Shown here piece after piece: positions 28,446-29,063 of a stretch of DNA of 29,063 nucleotides. The first letter of the stretch is position 1; each line of letters opens with the position of its first letter. The position numbers were made by a program, and so were the translations under genes. The stretch spans positions 1 through 29,063 of the IMG/VR virus record IMGVR_UViG_3300042554_000451; one strand, 5' to 3'. A model generated the notes under the pieces. It was not told where the DNA came from. It did no database searches and saw nothing but the letters and a program-made list of their open reading frames with translations. The stretch comes from a virus.

Positions 28446-28600
28446 CAACCCTTCTCCTGCAAAACAGCGCGGACGGCAGCGTATCTGCGGTTGGCGGCTG
28501 TTATTTCACGGCGACTTGGTAAAACGCCGTTGACCATCGCTGTGGCGATAATCCAGTCAATCGCCGCTTTGTTGGCCGCAATCTCCACCGGGTCGGTCAT
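28445..28600 (-). CDS. Small helical protein of unknown function
   Basis: This 51-residue ORF reads MTDPVEIAANKAAIDWIIAT, then AMVNGVLPSRREITAANRRY and ends VLQEKG. It is helical and slightly basic. ATG 28600 overlaps the upstream stop as ATGA; AGGAGCC lies just upstream within the previous gene. Fits the coupled operon; no family is recognised. Confidence 0.58.
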   Translation of the reverse strand: MTDPVEIAANKAAIDWIIATAMVNGVLPSRREITAANRRYAAVRAVLQEKG

Positions 28601-28995
28601 GGCTTGGCTCCTAGTGCTTGGCGAAAGTTTTCAAGCATCGGGCTTTTCATCCCAATACAGTCGCAGTCGTTTATCAGCAGCCGCCCATCCGCCTTCAACC
28701 GCTCCACCTCCGCACTCAGGGCTTCGATGCGGTCGGCGGCTTCATCCGCTCCAGCCAGCATACCGTTCTCTGCGGCAACGAAAATCCCATGCTCGTATGT
28801 GTAGCGCAACCGCTCAACCAACTCCCCATCATCCCCGGTAGCGCGAGGGACAAGGTGGTGCGTCTCGCGCAGTGCTGCGAGGGCTGCGGTGGCGAGGCCT
28901 TCGCAATCTTCCGGGTTGTCGAGGTATTGCATAATGTCGCGGCGACACAGATGTTCGTGAACCGCCCGCGCCATCGCTTCGATCAGGTCACTCAT
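28597..28995 (-). CDS. Hypothetical protein with C-terminal coiled coil
   Basis: This 132-residue protein starts MSDLIEAMARAVHEHLCRRD at ATG 28995, with AAGGAA about 7 bases upstream; a longer frame to 29046 adds a basic stretch without support. The first 45 residues have the form of many phage early hypothetical proteins (an ALAALRE helix). A coiled coil follows (ADRIEALSAEVERLKADG, about 88-105), then a short Cys-containing end (NDCDCIGMKSPMLENFRQAL). Function unknown. Confidence 0.68.
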   Translation of the reverse strand: MSDLIEAMARAVHEHLCRRDIMQYLDNPEDCEGLATAALAALRETHHLVPRATGDDGELVERLRYTYEHGIFVAAENGMLAGADEAADRIEALSAEVERLKADGRLLINDCDCIGMKSPMLENFRQALGAKP

Positions 28996-29063
28996 CTGCG
29001 GTTCCTTTCTGGCGGGTGGCTTCTTGATGCATATTCCACTGCGCAAACCGTATTGACGCCTTC
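28992..29063 (-). CDS. 3' end of a gene cut by the right window edge
   Basis: The minus frame is open from the edge to TGA at 28992-28994, giving 23 residues (EGVNTVCAVEYASRSHPPER then NRR). Its TGA overlaps the next ATG as ATGA, exactly like the other joints of this operon. That pattern is the main support; the fragment is too short to assign. Confidence 0.38.
   Translation of the reverse strand, partial: EGVNTVCAVEYASRSHPPERNRR

Overview
The window is a large part of a tailed-phage (or prophage) genome with a podovirus-type virion. It is GC-rich and very densely coded, and most genes touch or overlap by 1-17 bp. I recognise no bacterial housekeeping gene. The head and neck resemble phage SU10/kuraviruses (SU10-type major capsid protein and adaptor protein), combined with a P22-like portal and a P22 gp10/nozzle-like tail protein. 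The best host guess is a GC-rich Gram-negative, probably an alphaproteobacterium. Gram-negative is supported by the spanin-like lipoprotein; the alphaproteobacterial part rests only on remembered resemblance of several small proteins and is weak.

The left and middle part (300-25406) is transcribed rightwards. It starts with a serine recombinase that overlaps the large terminase, then two hairpins and an endonuclease VII-like HNH nuclease. Three small lysine-rich proteins precede the portal. Then come a Gly/Ala- and Pro-rich repeat protein, a small protein, the scaffold, the major capsid, a small head protein, the adaptor, tail and fibre proteins (including a fibre with an S74 self-cleaving chaperone), and a lysis cassette. 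The cassette holds a coiled-coil/TM holin-like protein, an M15 endolysin, a small membrane protein and an overlapping Rz/Rz1-like pair; an HNH endonuclease gene sits inside it on the opposite strand. The nozzle-like protein, a jelly-roll-like protein, a GNAT-like protein and three putative ejection proteins follow. The block ends with a tiny basic protein, a RuvC-like resolvase and an SNF2-type helicase.

The right part (25618-29063) is transcribed leftwards. It begins outside the window with a train of tiny overlapping ORFs, then an unusual fusion of an XRE-type HTH with DnaA domain IV, a DUF2800 RecB/Cas4-like nuclease and a DUF2815 (Enc34-type) ssDNA-binding protein. This looks like an early replication/recombination operon. 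It converges with the structural block on a 200-bp intergenic region packed with nested inverted repeats and a strong bidirectional terminator.

The best leads are: (i) an intact M15-like peptidase domain at 20492-20851 that has no start codon and lies +1 out of frame with the preceding ejection-protein gene, suggesting frameshift expression; (ii) the XRE-DnaA domain IV fusion; (iii) the structured convergent intergenic region; (iv) a serine recombinase in the place where a small terminase is usually found; (v) a possible split zinc-binding N-terminus of the endonuclease VII homologue.
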